DNA from: an uncultured Bacilli bacterium
Lineage (GTDB): Bacteria > Bacillota_I > Bacilli_A > ML615J-28 > CAG-313
DNA: 64,000 bases
Direction: 5' to 3'
NCBI GenBank assembly: GCA_949879765.1
Contig: CATLBQ010000001.1
Span: forward strand, 31,742 to 95,741
Of the stretch, positions 27,374-36,763 are shown piece after piece. A model generated the notes under the pieces. That model ran no database searches. It saw only the letters and a list, made by a program, of their open reading frames with translations, and had not been told where the DNA came from. Each line of letters opens with the position of its first letter. Position 1 is the first letter of the stretch. The translations under genes were made by a program, and so were the position numbers.

Positions 27374-30300
27374 ACAAGATCAAAAATTGATGGAAATTTT
27401 TACCCAGAGTGGTTTGGTGTTAACAGACTCGCTTCAAACGGGAAGACTAGAGAATGTGATCATTAATGAGAAAAATAAGTCTTGTCGGCTCTGCCTTTCA
27501 TTTTCGGAAATTCTAGATCCCCATACGGTATTTGAAATGCAAGAAAAAGTAACTGTATATGTCAAACAAAGTGTTTCTGTAGATACGATAAAATATACGA
27601 TTGGTTATACTGAAGCGTGTAAGCAGCATTATCAAATGAGTCAAAGTGATTTGAAGGCGTATTTGACTGAGGCTATTCGTATCTGTAAAGAAGCCAAAAA
27701 AGGGGTTATGATTTTAGAAAGTTATTTTTCAAAATATGAAAATAATACAATTTGTTTTGTTGTAGCGACATTGGAAGACAAAAAAAACGTGGAAGAAAAT
27801 TTATTGTTGATTAAGCAATTTTTCCTCAATTATGGTCTTTCATTTGTTCACTTTGAGATAGAAATTAGTGAAGAAGCAAGAAATTTAAAAGAGATTCGTC
27901 AAAAAAGGCAACAAGTGCAAGAGAGTCTTGATGAAACCAGAAGTGCAGAAGCATATCGTCAAAAACGTGAAAGTATGAAAGAAGATCATGTTCAACATGC
28001 CTTTCGGTATAAAAATACAGGGCAATTTATATCCATTCAGATCAATGATATTCCAACCAATAGTATGGAAGTAGCTGAATTTACGCAAATCAATGGTACT
28101 GATAAAGTGATGGTTTTAGGTACGTTAGTGTCAAGCGAAATTCGAAATATCAAATCCAAGCAAGGCAGAGAGTTTACGCTTGTGGTGGCCACCATTACCA
28201 ATTACACCGATTCTGTGCTGATCAAACGATTTATCAAAGATACAGAAATTGCTGAATATAAAGAAAAACTAAAACCCAATACCCGTTTAGAAATCAAAGG
28301 AAAAATGATTTGGGATGACTTTGCCAAAGATGTAGTTATCATGTGTGATCAAATTGTGGTATTGGGTGGAGACGTTTCAAGAGTACGGTATGATGAAGCT
28401 TTAGTCAAGCGGATTGAGCTACATGCCCATACCAAGATGAGTGTATTAGATAGCATGATGTCAGTAGAAGAGTATGTAGATCAAGCCAAAAATTATGGAC
28501 ACAAAGCGATTGCGGTAACAGATCATGCCAACTGTCATATATTACCAGAGTTATTTAAACTTTGTGCCAAAAAAGGAATCAAACCGATTGCTGGAGTAGA
28601 AGGCTATTATATTGATGAAAAAAGTCTAGATATTGCTTTTACTGAACAAAGTATAGAGTTAAAAGATGCCACATATGTTGTATTTGATATCGAAACGACA
28701 GGTTTATACATACCTTTTAATGAGATTATTGAAATTGGTGCGGTTAAAATTAAAAATGGGTTAGTGATTGATCAATTTTCTAGTTTAATCAAACCAAAGA
28801 AACCAGTGCATCAACGTATCACTGATATTACCCATATCACAAATGAAATGCTTTATGACCAGTTACCGATTGAAGATGTATTACCAGATTTTTTGACCTT
28901 TATAGAAGGAACGATATTGGTTGCGCATAATGCTCATTTTGATACTGATTTTATTTATGCTGAACTGAAAAAATTGGGTATATTTAAAGGTATTATGCCA
29001 TGTATTGATACGATGATGCTTGCAAGAGGATTGTATGGTGGAGCATTCAAACAAAATAATTTACGGGCTGTAGGCAAATTTTTAAAAGTAGAAGTAGAAC
29101 CAAATGAACAACATCGTGCTGTTTATGATGCCAAGACAACCGGAAATATTTTTGTCAAAATGCTAGGAGATTTATTAGACGCAGGCATAGATAACTACAA
29201 TCAAATCAATGCCTTAGTTGCAAAAAATGAACTATTCCGCTATAAAATACCGAGTCATATCAATTTGCTTGTTCAAAATAAAGCCGGGTTAAAAAACTTT
29301 TATAAGATTATTTCCGAATCACATACAACGTATTTTCAAAAGGATGCAAGAATACTGCGCAGTTTGATTGAACAATATCGTGATCATATTTTAGTAGGTA
29401 GTGGTTGTGCCAATGGTGAAATTTTCCGATTAGCTCTTGAAAAAACATACGATCAATTGGTTGAGGCAATGGATTTTTATGATTATATAGAGGTTCAACC
29501 TCCTTGTTGTTATATGCATTTGTTTGATATGTGGTCTGAAGAAGAAGCACTACAAATGATTCAAGGATTGATTCAAAATATAATTACCGCAGCCAAGTCC
29601 AAAAATAAGTTGGTTGTAGCAACAGGTGATGTTCATGAATTGTTAGAGTCCGATGCACAGTTTCGAAAAGTGTATTTAAGTGTCGCTCGTCCAAATGGTG
29701 GAGGACCTCATGAATTATCGCATTATCAGGGAACATTAGATATGCATTACCGAAGTACTTCCGAAATGCTAGAGGCGTTTGCTTTCTTACCTAGTGAGTT
29801 GGCATATGAAATTGTAATAACCAATACCAATAAAATTGGTGATATGATCGAAAGTTATCCTCTTTTCCCAGATCAATTGTACGTACCTCGTGATGACTTT
29901 ATGTTGGATAAAAATGGTGTAGCCTCCATGAAACATGCGGTATATGATATTTCCTATCAAACCGCTTATAAAATGTATGGTAACCCTCTTCCTAAATATG
30001 TACAAGCTAGGTTAGATAAAGAATTAGATGCTGTTATTGGACATGGCTATTTCTCTGTATATTATATTTCCCATTTACTCGTTAAAAACTCCAATGATGC
30101 AGGATACATTGTAGGAAGTAGAGGTTCGGTTGGAAGTTCATTTGTAGCTACAATGATGGGAATTACGGAAGTCAATCCACTCAAACCGCATTATTATTGT
30201 ACCAATCCAGATTGCCATTTTACGGCTTTCAAATTTACGGATGAAGAGAAGAAAGCATATGAACAAGAGAGTATAGCTGAAATTGAGGTAGAACTTCAAA

Positions 30301-31907
30301 AAGTAGGCGTTGGTATGGACTTAATACCAATGCGATGTCCAAAATGTGGTCAAGAATTGAGTCGTTCGGGTGTAGATATTGCATTTGAAACGTTCTTAGG
30401 ATTTACGGGAGAAAAGGTACCGGATATTGATTTGAACTTTTCAGGCGAGTATCAAGCTCAAGCGCATTTGTTTTGCCAAAAGACTTTTGGAATCGATAAT
30501 GCCTTCCGAGCAGGTACAGTTAGTACAGTACAATCGAAAACGGCCTTTGCATATGCCAGAGATTATTATCAAAAAATAGGTGTATTCAAACGTCAAGTCG
30601 AGTTAGAACGGTTATCGTTGATGCTTTCAGAATCTAAACGAACAACAGGTCAACATCCTGGTGGCATCGTTGTTGTGCCAGATGATATCGAATATACGGA
30701 TATTATTCCTGTCCAATATCCACCTGTTTCAGATGGGGATATTACAGGACAAGTATGGCGCACATCGCATTATGACTATCATAAATTCGAAGATAATTTA
30801 TTGAAATTAGATATCCTAGGTCATGATGATCCAACGGTGATGAAAACATTGATGGATTATGTTTACGCTAATCCAGAAGATTTTCCGTTTCATGATGTAG
30901 ATGGTATCCCTTATTATGATAGAAAAGTCATTTCATTATTTAGTTCTAAAGAAGCTTTAGGCATAGAAAATGATGAGGTGGATAAACTATCTAGTGGGAC
31001 AATTGGAATTCCTGAATTTGGAACTTCATTTGTTCGAGGCATGTTAGAGACGATTCGGCCAGATTCCATCAGTCAAATCATCAAAGTTTCAGGGTTATCT
31101 CATGGAACTGATGTGTGGATGAAGAATGCAGAGGATTTGGTAAAGGGAGTCAATCCCGACTATCCGAAAATTATGTTCAATGATGTCATTGGTTGTCGTG
31201 ATGATATCATGATTGCTTTGATTGCTCAAGGTGTTCCTGCCGCCATTTCCTTTAAAATCATGGAAGGTGTGAGAAAAGGAAGAGGCTTGACGCCTGATCA
31301 AGAAGAAATTATGCGCAAAAACAATGTACCTGAGTGGTTTATTGCTTCATGTAAAAAAATTAAATATTTATTCCCTAAAGCCCATGCGACAGCCTATGTG
31401 ATTATGGCGCTTCGTATTGCCTGGTTTAAGGTATATAGACCTATTTATTATTATGCAGCCTATTTTTCTAAACGGGCTAAAGAGTTTGATCCAGAAGCTT
31501 TTGCTATGGGGAGAAATGCTATTCAAAATCGCATCAATGAAATTGAAACCAAAATCAGGGAACGAAAAGATGTTACCAATAAAGAAATTGATTTATTGGA
31601 TGAATTAAAGATTGCATTAGAGATGAATCTGCGGGGATTACGTTTTAAACATATTGATGTCAATATTTCAGAAGCGACGGATTTGGTCTTATCTAAAGAT
31701 AAAAAAGCCCTGTATTTGCCATTTGTTTCTGTAGATTCTCTAGGAGAAACAGTAGCCAAATCGATAGTAGAAGCCAGAAAACAACGGCCATTTAGTTCTA
31801 GAAAAGACTTTGAACTCAGAACAAGTGTAAATAAAAAACAATTCGCCAATTTAATCACATTGGAGGCTTTTGGCGATTTGGTAGATGATGATACAACATT
31901 ATTATAA
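27366..31907 (+). CDS. polC: DNA polymerase III alpha subunit, PolC type
   Basis: Replicative polymerase of low-GC Gram-positives (1513 residues). Order: N-terminal domain, OB fold (about 240-330), PHP part 1 (IELHAHTKMSVLDSM near 347), an inserted DEDDh proofreading exonuclease (VFDIETTGL near 440, HNAHFDTDF near 520, HRAVYDAKTT near 583), then PHP part 2. The polymerase core has a Cys-rich zinc element (CTNPDCHF, then CPKCGQ) and the catalytic PDIDLNFSGEYQ near 1018. A DNA-binding C-terminal region closes the protein. All domains look complete. It starts inside the preceding P-loop gene. Confidence 0.97.
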   Translation: MIEQDQKLMEIFTQSGLVLTDSLQTGRLENVIINEKNKSCRLCLSFSEILDPHTVFEMQEKVTVYVKQSVSVDTIKYTIGYTEACKQHYQMSQSDLKAYLTEAIRICKEAKKGVMILESYFSKYENNTICFVVATLEDKKNVEENLLLIKQFFLNYGLSFVHFEIEISEEARNLKEIRQKRQQVQESLDETRSAEAYRQKRESMKEDHVQHAFRYKNTGQFISIQINDIPTNSMEVAEFTQINGTDKVMVLGTLVSSEIRNIKSKQGREFTLVVATITNYTDSVLIKRFIKDTEIAEYKEKLKPNTRLEIKGKMIWDDFAKDVVIMCDQIVVLGGDVSRVRYDEALVKRIELHAHTKMSVLDSMMSVEEYVDQAKNYGHKAIAVTDHANCHILPELFKLCAKKGIKPIAGVEGYYIDEKSLDIAFTEQSIELKDATYVVFDIETTGLYIPFNEIIEIGAVKIKNGLVIDQFSSLIKPKKPVHQRITDITHITNEMLYDQLPIEDVLPDFLTFIEGTILVAHNAHFDTDFIYAELKKLGIFKGIMPCIDTMMLARGLYGGAFKQNNLRAVGKFLKVEVEPNEQHRAVYDAKTTGNIFVKMLGDLLDAGIDNYNQINALVAKNELFRYKIPSHINLLVQNKAGLKNFYKIISESHTTYFQKDARILRSLIEQYRDHILVGSGCANGEIFRLALEKTYDQLVEAMDFYDYIEVQPPCCYMHLFDMWSEEEALQMIQGLIQNIITAAKSKNKLVVATGDVHELLESDAQFRKVYLSVARPNGGGPHELSHYQGTLDMHYRSTSEMLEAFAFLPSELAYEIVITNTNKIGDMIESYPLFPDQLYVPRDDFMLDKNGVASMKHAVYDISYQTAYKMYGNPLPKYVQARLDKELDAVIGHGYFSVYYISHLLVKNSNDAGYIVGSRGSVGSSFVATMMGITEVNPLKPHYYCTNPDCHFTAFKFTDEEKKAYEQESIAEIEVELQKVGVGMDLIPMRCPKCGQELSRSGVDIAFETFLGFTGEKVPDIDLNFSGEYQAQAHLFCQKTFGIDNAFRAGTVSTVQSKTAFAYARDYYQKIGVFKRQVELERLSLMLSESKRTTGQHPGGIVVVPDDIEYTDIIPVQYPPVSDGDITGQVWRTSHYDYHKFEDNLLKLDILGHDDPTVMKTLMDYVYANPEDFPFHDVDGIPYYDRKVISLFSSKEALGIENDEVDKLSSGTIGIPEFGTSFVRGMLETIRPDSISQIIKVSGLSHGTDVWMKNAEDLVKGVNPDYPKIMFNDVIGCRDDIMIALIAQGVPAAISFKIMEGVRKGRGLTPDQEEIMRKNNVPEWFIASCKKIKYLFPKAHATAYVIMALRIAWFKVYRPIYYYAAYFSKRAKEFDPEAFAMGRNAIQNRINEIETKIRERKDVTNKEIDLLDELKIALEMNLRGLRFKHIDVNISEATDLVLSKDKKALYLPFVSVDSLGETVAKSIVEARKQRPFSSRKDFELRTSVNKKQFANLITLEAFGDLVDDDTTLL

Positions 31908-31916
31908 GGAGGAAAT

Positions 31917-32690
31917 ATGAAAGTAGGTAAAAATTTTGCATTTCATCGTATACCTAATGAATATACGATGGATATGACGTATGAAAATGCCACCATTCAA
32001 GGTGTCGGGGTAAAGACGCTTATGTTACTTTGTACAGCGCTAATTACAGCTTTATTATTGATTGGAATCATTGTTCGTGTTGGATATATGCCTTTTTTTA
32101 TGTATATCATAGCAGGGATTACAACGTTTGTTTTACAAATCATAATGAATATTTCACCTGTTAAGGCCAAACAGTTGGCCATTCCTTATGCGATTTCTGA
32201 AGGACTTGTTGTAGGATGTTTATGTGGATTACTCGAATTGGTGCTTCCTGATATGGGACTACAACTTGCGGGAGTAGCACTATTAATTACACTGGCTGTA
32301 TTTATTGGTGGTACAATTTTATATGCCAAAGGATATATTCAAGTAGGAAGAAAGTTTAAATCTTTTTTAATCATTGTATCACTAGGTATTTTGATTTTCG
32401 CTTTTTTCTTTTCAATGATGGCACTAGTGATGTTTTTAGTCAATCGTGTCAACTTATATAGTTTATTTTATATGTCTGGTCTTGGATTAGTTTGTTCAAT
32501 CGTAATGTGCATTATCGCATCTATGTATGTGATTGTCAGTTTATCTAATGCCGACGAAATGATTGAAGCTGGTGCAAGTAAGGTGTATGAATGGTTTGCT
32601 GCCTATGCGATTACACTGAATGTTATTTATTTATTCATTGAGGTACTAAGGCTCTTGCTCATTATTGCGTCACGTTCTAGAGAAAAATAA
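31917..32690 (+). CDS. Bax inhibitor-1/YccA family membrane protein
   Basis: A 257-residue protein with seven hydrophobic helices after a cytosolic N-terminus that contains MTYENATIQGVGVKT, the lead-in characteristic of the Bacillota YccA-like branch. BI-1 proteins are pH-sensitive calcium leak channels in the characterised case (B. subtilis YetJ). Whether this more divergent branch conducts calcium is unknown. It follows polC by 9 bases with SD AAGGAGG. Confidence 0.85.
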   Translation: MKVGKNFAFHRIPNEYTMDMTYENATIQGVGVKTLMLLCTALITALLLIGIIVRVGYMPFFMYIIAGITTFVLQIIMNISPVKAKQLAIPYAISEGLVVGCLCGLLELVLPDMGLQLAGVALLITLAVFIGGTILYAKGYIQVGRKFKSFLIIVSLGILIFAFFFSMMALVMFLVNRVNLYSLFYMSGLGLVCSIVMCIIASMYVIVSLSNADEMIEAGASKVYEWFAAYAITLNVIYLFIEVLRLLLIIASRSREK

Positions 32691-32737
32691 TCACGGTTAT
32701 TTTTCACGAAAACCACGGGTATACAGTGGTAAAATAG

Positions 32738-32766
32738 TTGCATTATTTTGGCAAAAGTGTTAGAAT
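32738..32766 (+). promoter_or_regulatory. Promoter of gapA
   Basis: TTGCAT (32738-32743), 17 bases ending TGT, TAGAAT (32761-32766). A small ACCAC/GTGGT hairpin lies just upstream (about 32712-32731). Confidence 0.82.
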
Positions 32767-32806
32767 ATATTCGTAAAAAATAGTCCATTTAAGGAGGTTA
32801 TTAAAA

Positions 32807-33844
32807 ATGGCTGTAAAAATTGCAATTAATGGTTTTGGACGTATTGGACGTTTGGCTTTTAGACAAATGTTTGGTGCAGAAGGTTATGAAATTGTTGCTA
32901 TCAATGATTTAACTAGTCCAAAAATGTTAGCTCACTTATTAAAATACGATTCAGCACAAGGTAGATATCAATTTGCTGATTCAGTTACTTGCTCAGAAGA
33001 AGGAGCTGCAGAAGGATGGATTTCTGTAAATGGGAAAAAAGTTAGAATCTATGCAGAAAAAGATGCTAACAACTGCCCTTGGAAGGCATTAGACGTAGAC
33101 GTAGTATTAGAATGTACTGGTTTCTATTGCTCTAAAGAAAAATCTATGGCACATATTAATGCTGGTGCAAAGAAAGTTATTATTTCTGCCCCTGCTGGAA
33201 AAGATTTAAAGACAATTGTTTTCAATGTTAACCATACAACTTTAACTAAAGAAGATCAAGTAATCTCTGCTGCATCTTGTACAACAAATTGCTTAGCACC
33301 AATGGCTTTCGCATTGAACAATTATGCACCTATTCAAAGCGGTATTATGACTACTGTTCATGCATATACAGGTGACCAAATGGTACTTGACGGACCTCAT
33401 AGAAAAGGTGATTTAAGAAGAGCAAGAGCTGCTGCATGCAGTATTGTTCCTAATTCAACTGGTGCTGCTAAAGCAATCGGATTGGTTATTCCTGAATTAA
33501 ATGGTAAATTAATTGGTTCTGCACAACGTGTTCCTGTTCCAACAGGTTCTACAACTATTTTAGTTGCAGTAGTAAAATCTGAAGAAGAAGTTACTGCGGC
33601 TTCTATCAATGCTGCAATGAAGGCAGCTTCAAATGAATCTTTCGGTTATACTGAAGAACCTCTTGTTTCTTCTGATATTATCGGTATTACACAAGGTTCA
33701 TTATTTGATGCAACTCAAACAATGGTTACATCTTTAGGCAATGGTTTATATCAAGTTCAAGTTGTTTCTTGGTATGACAATGAAAATTCATATACTTCAC
33801 AAATGGTACGCACTGCGAAGTATTTGATTGAACATTGCTGCTAA
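32807..33844 (+). CDS. gapA: Glyceraldehyde-3-phosphate dehydrogenase
   Basis: Glycolytic GAPDH of 345 residues. The Rossmann motif INGFGRIGR is at 7-15, the catalytic Cys158 lies in [10 protein letters not shown], and the C-terminal WYDNENSY is present. Asp34 in AINDL is the NAD-selecting residue. Codon choice differs from the neighbours (more uniform GCT, GGT, AAA), as expected for high expression. SD AAGGAGG; it is transcribed alone between its promoter and terminator. Confidence 0.97.
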   Translation: MAVKIAINGFGRIGRLAFRQMFGAEGYEIVAINDLTSPKMLAHLLKYDSAQGRYQFADSVTCSEEGAAEGWISVNGKKVRIYAEKDANNCPWKALDVDVVLECTGFYCSKEKSMAHINAGAKKVIISAPAGKDLKTIVFNVNHTTLTKEDQVISAASCTTNCLAPMAFALNNYAPIQSGIMTTVHAYTGDQMVLDGPHRKGDLRRARAAACSIVPNSTGAAKAIGLVIPELNGKLIGSAQRVPVPTGSTTILVAVVKSEEEVTAASINAAMKAASNESFGYTEEPLVSSDIIGITQGSLFDATQTMVTSLGNGLYQVQVVSWYDNENSYTSQMVRTAKYLIEHCC

Positions 33845-33860
33845 TTTGATAAAGAAAGAA

Positions 33861-33890
33861 AGATATGTCATTTGGCATATCTTTTTTTGT
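33861..33890 (+). terminator. Intrinsic terminator of gapA
   Basis: Stem AGATATG/CATATCT with an 8-base loop and a run of seven T. Confidence 0.85.
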
Positions 33891-33933
33891 TTTAAATAGG
33901 AATTTTTGACATAAAATAAAAAGAGGTGATCAA

Positions 33934-34989
33934 ATGCCTAAAAGACTATACAAAATTTTAGAAATCATTGGTATGTTAGTCATAATATTTCTTTTATATC
34001 GATTATTTCCATTTATTCAGTGGATGACTCGTCTGATTGCTAAAATTATTCTACCTTTCATTATTGCCTTTGTGCTAGCCTTTATTTTAGAGCCTATTGT
34101 TGGATGGCTGGAAAAAAAGAAACTCAGTAGAAAACTAGCTGTATCACTTGTTGTATTTGTAATAGTGGGGTTATTGGTAGTGGCTTTTCGATATATTATT
34201 CCGCTTTTTTCGAATCAAATTGCAACACTTATTGAACATATACCCGATTATATTCAACAATTCAAATCCTTTATTGATGAAATCAATGAAAAAATGGCCT
34301 TTCATAGTGGAGAACACTTATTAGATTATGGAAAAATAGAAGAAAAAGTCCTCGCTTTTTTGAATGCACAATTGGCATCTATTGGTACTATTTTACAAAA
34401 GAGTTTTTCCTATATAGTCGCATTTTTGATTACGCCTGTTTTGGCAATTTATTTTCTACTAGATTATCCTAAAATAGAAAATTATATCAAGGAAAAATTG
34501 CTTGAAAAAGGAAAAGAAGACGTCTATCAAAGTTGTTCAGAGGTAAAACAATCTCTACGTCAATACATCAAAGGTGTTCTCATTGTGATGTTTATTTTAT
34601 CTATAGCATCAGCTTGTTGTTTTTTTGTTATAGGAATAGATTATGCTCTCTTATTTGGTATAATTGTGGGGATTACTGACATTATTCCATATATTGGGCC
34701 ATATATTGGAGGGGGAATTGTGATTGTATTTACCCTTGCAACATCGCCTAGTAAAACTCTTTTTGTACTGATATCCATTGTAATATTGCAATTTTTAGAA
34801 GGAAACTTTTTGGTGCCCAAAGTACAAAGTAAAACGATGCACACCAATCCTATTTTAGTGCTATTATCTGTTGCCTTTTTTGGTGAAATAATGGGTATTT
34901 TTGGTATGATTATTGCGGTGCCAATGGTCAGTATTATAGAAATCATTCTAAGTCATTTCAAAATCAGTAAAAATCGTAAAAAAATGTGA
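33934..34989 (+). CDS. AI-2E family transporter (PerM/YtvI-like)
   Basis: A 351-residue membrane protein with about eight TM helices. The family's long amphipathic mid-region (about 90-150) is followed by LRQYIKGVLIVM and the GITDIIPYIGPYIGG motif near 245-260, then FLVPKVQSKTMHTNPI. Characterised homologues include AI-2 exporters and Na+/H+ antiporters, so the substrate is open. SD AGAGGTGAT before ATG. It ends with TGA. Confidence 0.88.
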   Translation: MPKRLYKILEIIGMLVIIFLLYRLFPFIQWMTRLIAKIILPFIIAFVLAFILEPIVGWLEKKKLSRKLAVSLVVFVIVGLLVVAFRYIIPLFSNQIATLIEHIPDYIQQFKSFIDEINEKMAFHSGEHLLDYGKIEEKVLAFLNAQLASIGTILQKSFSYIVAFLITPVLAIYFLLDYPKIENYIKEKLLEKGKEDVYQSCSEVKQSLRQYIKGVLIVMFILSIASACCFFVIGIDYALLFGIIVGITDIIPYIGPYIGGGIVIVFTLATSPSKTLFVLISIVILQFLEGNFLVPKVQSKTMHTNPILVLLSVAFFGEIMGIFGMIIAVPMVSIIEIILSHFKISKNRKKM

Positions 34990-34996
34990 ATTTCAA

Positions 34997-35025
34997 TTTA
35001 CAAAAAAAACGATTTATGTTATAAT
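34997..35025 (+). promoter_or_regulatory. Promoter of the tandem membrane-protein pair
   Basis: TTTACA (34997-35002), 17 bases, TATAAT (35020-35025) with TGT extension. The leader of about 80 bases carries TTGCAAA (35042-35048) and TTTGCAA around 35082-35088, which can close a hairpin. Confidence 0.82.
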
Positions 35026-35112
35026 ATGTCTAGGAAAAGGTTGCAAATCTAAAAAGTTTTTTTTATGTAGAAAATACTTTGCAATTTTGATAATTATTAG
35101 AGGAGTGAGTTT

Positions 35113-36741
35113 ATGTTATCAAAGGGACAAAAAAATTTAATGTTCATTTTAGGGGTAGTTGCAATGGTTTTTGGCGTTGTAATTGCAGTACCATTTCGAG
35201 CCGTTCCTGGTTTAAATCATCTAGAAAATATATTTACAATTGAAATGATTTTGAAGGCATCACTTTCAGTTGTAGCTATTTTGCTTGCTATTTATCCACT
35301 ACAAAAGAAGTATCAATTGCTTTTTAACTATCGTGAAAATTCAAAAGTTACTTTGGTGATGGCCTATTTTCCAATTGTGATTTGCATTATTGCCACTGTT
35401 TTGAATACAGCATATATGTTGACATTCGACTATACTGAAGTAGGAATGATGAGCGTTTTATCTGATAAAATGTTAGGTATAGTGATTGCTGTATTGGTCG
35501 GTTATATAGTATTTTCTCTATATTGTTTAGTAAGGGCATACGATGTGATGATGCGCTTAGGTACAAAGGGAAATATCGTATTAGACGCCATTTTAGCGGT
35601 AGTACTGATTATTTTTACAATAATGAATTGGCGAGTAAATGCGGCTTATAGTAGCAGTTATCAAGATACAGCGGCTTATTTAACGGGTGATCCGATTGTG
35701 TTTTTCATTTACGTAGGCATTGTTATTGGGTTTGGTATTACACTTTCACAATTGATTAAAATGTTTAAGAAAGATGAAGTATTGGTGTATTGCTTAAATG
35801 GCGATGCTGCTGAATATGAAATTAAGCAAAAGGAATACAATCGTGCATATAACGATACACTTGATGATTTTGAATTATATTATGATGAAAATGCTGAAGT
35901 ATATGATAATTTAGAAATTGTTGAAGTTGAAGAAGAAAATGAAGCGGAAACTGAATCACTCGTTCTAGAAGATGAAACAGAAGAAGTTGAAGAAATCGAA
36001 ACCTTTGAAACGAGTGCATCCCCTACATTAGAGGAAATCAATACAACAGATAGCGAAGAAGTAAAGGCGCTAATTGCAGAACAAGAAAAAGTAGTTCAAA
36101 GTATTGCTCAAACACGCCAATCATTAGAAACACTTGAACAACAAAAAGCACAATTAGAAAAAGATGAAGTCTCACTCCGTGATATGAGAGCTGCATATGA
36201 AGCTGCAGTTGTAGAACTTCATGAGTTAAAATTACAACAAACTGCCGAACCTGAAGCGGTAGAACTTGAAACACCAGCTAAGAAGGAAAAGAAAATTGTT
36301 CCTCCATTTGAAAAAATGCTTGAATTTGCAAATACTTTCCAAACTCAAGAAGGATTCAAAGTCATTGGCAATAAGAATCAAACATTGTTTAAATTTTATA
36401 TTGGCAAAAAAATGTGTTTGGTTATGCAAAAAACAGCGAATGATTATCGAATTAGTTTTATTACTACAGCTAAGAAATTTGTAGATTATCTTAAATCTAG
36501 ACCAGGTGAATTAATTGCACCTAAGAATCTTAAAGATAATTATTGGGTAAAATTGACCAATAAAGGAAAAGAAGAAGCTAAATTTATGAAAAAGGTAATT
36601 AAAGAATCTTTTGTAGTTGCACAGCAACAAATTGCTGAAGAATTAGCTGAAAAGGAAAGAATAAAAAAAGAAAAAGCACAAGCCAAAGCCAAAGAGCGTG
36701 CAGCAGCAAGAGCTGCGGCGAAACAAGGCGCTACAAAATAA
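35113..36741 (+). CDS. Six-TM protein with acidic/coiled linker and YjbR-like tail (paralogue A)
   Basis: I do not recognise a named family. The N-terminal half (1-215) has about six TM helices. Residues 225-310 are strongly acidic (many Glu, few Lys), and 315-375 is a predicted coiled coil. Residues about 400-490 form a compact domain containing IGKKMCLVMQKTANDYRIS, YLKSRPGELIAP and NYWVKLTNKG, then KVIKESFVVA. The order of these elements resembles the YjbR/MmcQ fold. The end is Lys/Ala-rich helix. The next gene encodes a paralogue with the same layout, 22 bases downstream. Membrane-anchored scaffolding or nucleic-acid interaction is possible, but no function is shown. Confidence 0.85.
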   Translation: MLSKGQKNLMFILGVVAMVFGVVIAVPFRAVPGLNHLENIFTIEMILKASLSVVAILLAIYPLQKKYQLLFNYRENSKVTLVMAYFPIVICIIATVLNTAYMLTFDYTEVGMMSVLSDKMLGIVIAVLVGYIVFSLYCLVRAYDVMMRLGTKGNIVLDAILAVVLIIFTIMNWRVNAAYSSSYQDTAAYLTGDPIVFFIYVGIVIGFGITLSQLIKMFKKDEVLVYCLNGDAAEYEIKQKEYNRAYNDTLDDFELYYDENAEVYDNLEIVEVEEENEAETESLVLEDETEEVEEIETFETSASPTLEEINTTDSEEVKALIAEQEKVVQSIAQTRQSLETLEQQKAQLEKDEVSLRDMRAAYEAAVVELHELKLQQTAEPEAVELETPAKKEKKIVPPFEKMLEFANTFQTQEGFKVIGNKNQTLFKFYIGKKMCLVMQKTANDYRISFITTAKKFVDYLKSRPGELIAPKNLKDNYWVKLTNKGKEEAKFMKKVIKESFVVAQQQIAEELAEKERIKKEKAQAKAKERAAARAAAKQGATK

Positions 36742-36763
36742 GAAAAGGGTAGGTTCATGAATT